Below, piece by piece: positions 40,918 to 44,415 of a stretch of 44,415 nucleotides of DNA. The position numbers were made by a program, and so were the translations under genes. The notes under the pieces were generated by a model. It made no database searches. It was not told the origin of the DNA and saw nothing but the letters and a program-made list of their open reading frames with translations. The first letter of the stretch is position 1, and every line of letters starts with the position of its first letter. This DNA comes from Ignavibacteria bacterium (GTDB taxonomy: Bacteria > Bacteroidota > Ignavibacteria > Tepidaquicellales > OLB5): assembly GCA_019912545.1 (NCBI GenBank), contig JAIOIK010000099.1, positions 1 through 44,415 on the forward strand, in the 5' to 3' direction.

Positions 40918-43101
40918 ATGAAGAAACTATTGACAGTTTTCCTCGGGCTTATAGCATTATTATTAAGCTCGTATTCACAAACAGGCTTCAATTCTGTACA
41001 CTCAACCAACGGCAATGTTGTACATGCAGCTGGCGAGGGTGGCAATTATTTCGTTTCCTATGATGGCGGCGCAACTTTTGGCTCTTATCCTGTTGGAAGC
41101 GATAACTATAATTGTGTTTTTGCCATTAATTCAAGAGTAGTACTTGTAGGCGATGCAGGTGTTGTGAAAGTTAGTGTGAATGGAGGAAATAGTTTCTCTG
41201 CTTACAATTTAGGCGGGTCAGATCTGAATTCAGTTTGGTTTGCTGATGATAATACAGGATGGGCTGTTGGAAACGCCGGAAGAATTGTGAAGACTGTAAA
41301 TGGCGGCTTAAACTGGACACCTCAAACAGCTCCCGGTGCAGATAATCTGAATGGCGTAAAATTTACCAGCTCCACTAACGGATATGCCTGCGGTGATAAC
41401 GGGAAAGTAATTTATACTCTCAATGGCGGCACGAACTGGCTAAGTTACACAACCGGTTCAACAATAAAACTGACATCGATTGATGTAAACGGTACAACAA
41501 TTATTGCAACAGGCTTTGAAGCAAAGATCCTGAAATATGATGGTTCCCTCTGGTCAACAATCGATTATAAAATAGTAACTAAAACTGATGTCAGAAGTGT
41601 TTCGATGATAAATCCAACAACTTTTTACACTTGCGGAGGCGGCGGATTTGTTAACAAGACAACCGATGGCGGTGCAACAAGAGTTTACCAGCAAAATCCA
41701 ATGATGGGTTATTTGAGCGACATATTTTTCTTTGATGCAAATAAGGGATGGGCAGTTGCTAGTAATACTAAAGCAATCATAAGAACAAGTGACGGGGGCG
41801 CGACCTGGCAGTTTCAGGGTGGTGTTACAGTTAACACTAATTGGGTATTAAAGCATACAGGCGCAACCGGAAGCGGAATCGGGAATGGTTTCTGCTATCA
41901 CCCGAAAAACAAAGACGGGGCATTCTGCATGATTGGGAATTCAGTTTACAGAAGCCTTGATAAGGGAGAAACCTGGACAAGCGTAGGTAATGCACCACCC
42001 TCACCATGGACAGCAAACTGCCATTCTTTTTACGTTAATGTGAATGACACAAATCTCTGGATTGCATCTAAGGGAACAGGCGGCGGATATGTAATAGTAA
42101 GCACTGATTATGGAAATTCATGGAGCAGCGTTCTGGGCCCGATAAACCTGACGAGTTATGGAATGCCTCTTGAAGTTGATCCCAATACCCCAAACACAGT
42201 TTATATTGCCCCTGATAATGCAGCGATGAGAATATCCACAAACTGGGGGACAAACTGGACAACCTTAAGCGGTGGTGAGCCAGGTGGAGTTTTCAGGAGT
42301 CCGTGCGATGTAATAATTCAATACGAAAATTCAAATGTGATAATAGTTGGAGACGGCACAACCGGATCGGGTAGTGGAAAACTCTGGAAATCTGTCAATG
42401 GAGGAATGAACTGGACCTTGATAAATACTGTAAGCGGATCTGAAATTCCAATGATAGCAAATTCAAGTTTAGACCTAAATTTAATGTATCATACAACATG
42501 GAGCTCAGGAAGCTTTTGGAAAAGTGTTAACATGGGAAGCAATTTTTCAATAACAGGCAATGGCGGTGTAAGCAGTTTGTGGGCAGCAGATGTTGCCAAA
42601 GATGATCCCACTGCAGTAGCATACGGCACATACAGCACCAGCACATGGTATTCTACCAATTCTGGTATAAATTTTGTTGCTGAAACTATTGGCGGCGGAT
42701 CCGGTGCGGGTGCTTTGTACCTTGATAAATCTACTTTGTTATTTACCCAGACAAACAAAGGTATCTATAAACTAGATATTTCTTACACAGTAACGCCTGT
42801 TACAGGAACTCAGCAAACATCAGGCGAAATTCCCAACAGCTTTGAGCTGTCACAGAATTATCCGAATCCGTTTAATCCATCAACACAGATTAAATACGAT
42901 GTAGCAAAAGCATCAGATATTTCAATCAAGGTATATGATGTAATTGGTAATGAAGTTGCTGTATTGGTTAACGGTAATCAGCAGGCAGGCAAGTACACAG
43001 CAGATTTCAATGCTTCAAATCTTGCCACCGGTATCTACTTCTATTCTTTAATTGTTGACGGTTCAAAAGTTGACACAAAGAAGATGATCCTTGTAAAATA
43101 G
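40918..43101 (+). CDS. Type IX secretion cargo: YCF48/BNR-type propeller protein with C-terminal sorting domain
   Basis: Signal peptide at 1-21 (LLTVFLGLIALLLSSYSQ). Residues ~25-640 contain repeated blades of the YCF48/BNR style, such as VNGGNSFSAYNLGGS, TVNGGLNWTPQT, TSDGGATWQFQG and SLDKGETWTSVG. A type-A sorting domain ends the protein: LSQNYPNPFNPSTQIKYDV, NGNQQAGKYTADFNASNL, and the final KKMILVK. It is exported by T9SS. Propellers of this type bind rather than catalyse; some are sialidase- or photosystem-assembly-like. The sorting domain is very close to that of the next gene. A terminator follows. Confidence 0.9.
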   Translation: MKKLLTVFLGLIALLLSSYSQTGFNSVHSTNGNVVHAAGEGGNYFVSYDGGATFGSYPVGSDNYNCVFAINSRVVLVGDAGVVKVSVNGGNSFSAYNLGGSDLNSVWFADDNTGWAVGNAGRIVKTVNGGLNWTPQTAPGADNLNGVKFTSSTNGYACGDNGKVIYTLNGGTNWLSYTTGSTIKLTSIDVNGTTIIATGFEAKILKYDGSLWSTIDYKIVTKTDVRSVSMINPTTFYTCGGGGFVNKTTDGGATRVYQQNPMMGYLSDIFFFDANKGWAVASNTKAIIRTSDGGATWQFQGGVTVNTNWVLKHTGATGSGIGNGFCYHPKNKDGAFCMIGNSVYRSLDKGETWTSVGNAPPSPWTANCHSFYVNVNDTNLWIASKGTGGGYVIVSTDYGNSWSSVLGPINLTSYGMPLEVDPNTPNTVYIAPDNAAMRISTNWGTNWTTLSGGEPGGVFRSPCDVIIQYENSNVIIVGDGTTGSGSGKLWKSVNGGMNWTLINTVSGSEIPMIANSSLDLNLMYHTTWSSGSFWKSVNMGSNFSITGNGGVSSLWAADVAKDDPTAVAYGTYSTSTWYSTNSGINFVAETIGGGSGAGALYLDKSTLLFTQTNKGIYKLDISYTVTPVTGTQQTSGEIPNSFELSQNYPNPFNPSTQIKYDVAKASDISIKVYDVIGNEVAVLVNGNQQAGKYTADFNASNLATGIYFYSLIVDGSKVDTKKMILVK

Positions 43102-43121
43102 AATCTGGATTTGTTTAATTT

Positions 43122-43157
43122 AAACCCCGGAGGTACGCATTTTCGGGGTTTATTTTT
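43122..43157 (+). terminator. Rho-independent terminator after the YCF48-like cargo gene
   Basis: AAACCCCG (43122-43129) and CGGGGTTT (43144-43151) form an 8-bp stem, followed by ATTTTTTG. It lies 20 bases after the stop. Confidence 0.88.
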
Positions 43158-43205
43158 TGCCAAAAAATGGCTATTTTGCAAAAATTACATTTAATTTTAA
43201 AATTG

Positions 43206-44042
43206 ATGATCAGACACAAGAATTTAAAAATATTTTTGCTTTTTTCTGTTTTCATAATTTCTTTATTTCTGCTGGCTTATACTGATTTCCCAGGCGGGTA
43301 TGTGGGTACAACTAAGAAGTACCCTGAGCCTTTAGGATGCATTTGCCACGGAAGCTCCGCCAATGATACAATTAGCGTGAACATAACCGGTCCCGATAGT
43401 GTAGCGGCAGGGCAGACTGCAATTTTCAAAGTCTCAGTATCACATGGCCCTGCAATAATTGGAGGATTTAATATTGCTGCTGATACCGGGCTGGTAAATC
43501 CCCTCCCAGGAGATACAAATGTGCACATTATTGCATACCCTGATACGACCGTTTTTGAACTGACACACGCCCATCCGAAGCCGTTTGTGAACGACACGGT
43601 TTCCTGGTTTTTCCTGTACACTGCCCCGAATTTTGCATATGCGGATACATTATATGCTTCCGGGAACAGCAGCAATAATGATACGACAAGCGAAAATGAC
43701 AAATGGAACTGGAGCCCGAATAAACCGGTAAGAGTTTATATTCCAATTGGGATTGTTAATATCAGTTCAATAGCAAAAGATTTCTCTATTTCACAGAATT
43801 ATCCAAATCCGTTTAATCCTGTGACACAGATAAAATTTTCTGTTGCAAAATCATCATATGTGAAGATAAGAGTTTTTGATATTGCGGGCAGCGAAGTACA
43901 AACGCTCGTGAACGGTAATTTTAAAACGGGTGCTTACGTGGTTGATTTTAATGCCTCAAGCCTGGCAAGCGGAGTTTATTTTTATGCATTGTATGCAGAC
44001 GGGATGAAACTTGATACAAAAAAGATGATGTTTATCAAGTAG
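43206..44042 (+). CDS. Type IX secretion cargo with CxCH motif and C-terminal sorting domain
   Basis: The start is put at ATG 43206 (signal peptide LKIFLLFSVFIISLFLLAYT); ATG 43167 is in frame but lies right behind the previous terminator. Near the mature N terminus is EPLGCICHGSSAN, a C-x-C-H motif. A ~115-residue beta domain follows (SVNITGPDSVAAGQTAIFKV, and HAHPKPFVNDTVSWFFLY with several histidines), resembling reeler/choice-of-anchor-type domains that often follow a heme CxxCH. Then the type-A sorting domain begins ISQNYPNPFNPVTQIKF. Probably exported; heme binding is doubtful because one residue is missing. Confidence 0.82.
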   Translation: MIRHKNLKIFLLFSVFIISLFLLAYTDFPGGYVGTTKKYPEPLGCICHGSSANDTISVNITGPDSVAAGQTAIFKVSVSHGPAIIGGFNIAADTGLVNPLPGDTNVHIIAYPDTTVFELTHAHPKPFVNDTVSWFFLYTAPNFAYADTLYASGNSSNNDTTSENDKWNWSPNKPVRVYIPIGIVNISSIAKDFSISQNYPNPFNPVTQIKFSVAKSSYVKIRVFDIAGSEVQTLVNGNFKTGAYVVDFNASSLASGVYFYALYADGMKLDTKKMMFIK

Positions 44043-44095
44043 CCGGATATTAGTTGAAGATCTGAGTTTAAGTATAGCGTATTGATTTAACTAAC

Positions 44096-44118
44096 AAGGG
44101 GCGGAAGCCCCTTTTTTT
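44096..44118 (+). terminator. Rho-independent terminator after the CxCH cargo gene
   Basis: AAGGGGC (44096-44102), loop GGAA, GCCCCTT (44107-44113), then a run of T's. It is 54 bases past the stop. Confidence 0.92.
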
Positions 44119-44129
44119 GTATATTAGGT

Positions 44130-44156
44130 TACAAAAAGCTCTTAGAGCCTTTTGTA
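44130..44156. repeat. Palindrome of the TACAAAAG family
   Basis: TACAAAAAGCTCT and AGAGCCTTTTGTA are inverted with one mismatch and almost no loop. It resembles the perfect hairpin at 29711. Confidence 0.55.
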
Positions 44157-44179
44157 GTCCTGAACAAACGTTAAACAAT

Positions 44180-44259
44180 AAGCCTGCCAAAAATTTAACA
44201 GGCTTATATATTCATCCGATGGCTTTGAGCCTGACTGCTATGGGCTTCATCGGATGAAT
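44180..44259. repeat. Two nested/adjacent inverted repeats before the minus-strand cargo gene's stop
   Basis: AAGCCTG...CAGGCTT (44180-44205) is followed by ATTCATCCGATG (44210-44221) and CATCGGATGAAT (44248-44259), a perfect 12-bp stem around a 26-base loop that can itself pair (AGCC/GGGCT). On the minus strand the second structure comes three bases after the stop, so it could terminate that transcript. Confidence 0.65.
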
Positions 44260-44261
44260 TT

Positions 44262-44415
44262 CTACTTAATAAGTACCATTCGTTTAGTTTCAACGAATTT
44301 TTCTGTTATCAGAGAGTAAAAGTAAACACCCGATGCAAACCCATCCCCATCCCATTCAACTTCATAACTGCCGGGCTTTAGCTGCTCATTAACAAGAGTG
44401 GTGACTTCTCTGCCA
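44262..44415 (-). CDS. Type IX secretion cargo, C-terminal sorting domain only (partial)
   Basis: The last 50 residues of a minus-strand gene entering from the right edge. They read GREVTTLVNEQLKPGSYEVE, then GDGFASGVYFYSLITEKF, ending ETKRMVLIK. This is the distal two-thirds of the same type-A sorting domain as in the neighbours. The stop codon is TAG at 44262. The functional part of the protein lies outside the window. Confidence 0.9.
   Translation of the reverse strand, partial: GREVTTLVNEQLKPGSYEVEWDGDGFASGVYFYSLITEKFVETKRMVLIK

Noticed and set aside
43277-43746. Minus-strand frames of 72-141 codons
   Set aside because: They lie opposite the CxCH cargo gene, which has a signal peptide and sorting domain; shadow frames.

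Overview
The window comes from an AT-rich member of the Bacteroidota/Chlorobi/Ignavibacteriota assemblage, most likely an Ignavibacteria-like bacterium. The main evidence is several secreted proteins ending in the type IX secretion (T9SS) type-A sorting domain with the SQNYPNPFNP signature. Other support comes from an outer-membrane PorV/PorQ-like barrel beside a PorD/DUF4835 protein, PorE-like OmpA/PD40 proteins, TAnnTTTG-type promoter boxes and a pyruvoyl-dependent arginine decarboxylase. The assignment is inference from gene content; no rRNA is present.

Layout. 0-3.3 kb: the 3' end of a subtilisin-like protease, a solitary ribosomal protein S18 gene, a secreted SNase-OB nuclease, a TatD hydrolase, and a 12-copy AGGAT tandem repeat before a small unknown gene. 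3.4-8.4 kb: envelope genes (lipoprotein, beta-barrel, DUF4835/PorD, PorV/PorQ-like), a hotdog thioesterase and threonine aldolase. 8.5-12.4 kb, minus strand: gyrA, a DinB-like protein and purine nucleoside phosphorylase. 12.5-19.5 kb, plus strand: TPR protein, M48 lipoprotein protease, then a run of small cytosolic proteins (two VOC, DinB-like, two unknown), an AraC regulator and a serine hydrolase. 19.5-26.7 kb: MBL hydrolase, smpB, tyrS, pdaD, thiN, a ComEC-like protein whose C-terminal metallo-beta-lactamase-like domain has lost its metal ligands, and a GNAT acetyltransferase. 26.7-28.4 kb: a 48-residue membrane protein, two more DinB-like proteins and a repeat-filled spacer of about 400 bp. 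28.4-34.9 kb, minus strand: a polytopic membrane protein, a T9SS cargo propeller and two tandem PorE-like OmpA proteins. 34.9-38.6 kb, minus strand: a tight operon of TRIC channel, CDP-alcohol phosphatidyltransferase, PTPS and folE, then a SpoU/TrmH methyltransferase, with tRNA-Arg(CCG) upstream. 38.7-44.4 kb: a transglutaminase-like lipoprotein, MmcQ/YjbR and UPF0114 genes, two T9SS cargos, and the end of a third on the minus strand.

How it fits together. Much is housekeeping: translation (S18, TyrS, SmpB, tRNA-Arg, SpoU methylase), DNA topology (GyrA), and nucleotide/cofactor metabolism (PNP, ThiN, FolE/PTPS, PdaD). Interleaved is envelope and T9SS material: machinery-like PorD, PorV/PorQ and PorE relatives, plus exported cargos. 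The non-coding sequence is rich in small palindromes of several recurring families. One family (AATCCCGA...GGCGGGA) also occurs inside the CDP-alcohol phosphatidyltransferase reading frame. No CRISPR array, prophage, transposase or recognisable defence island was seen.
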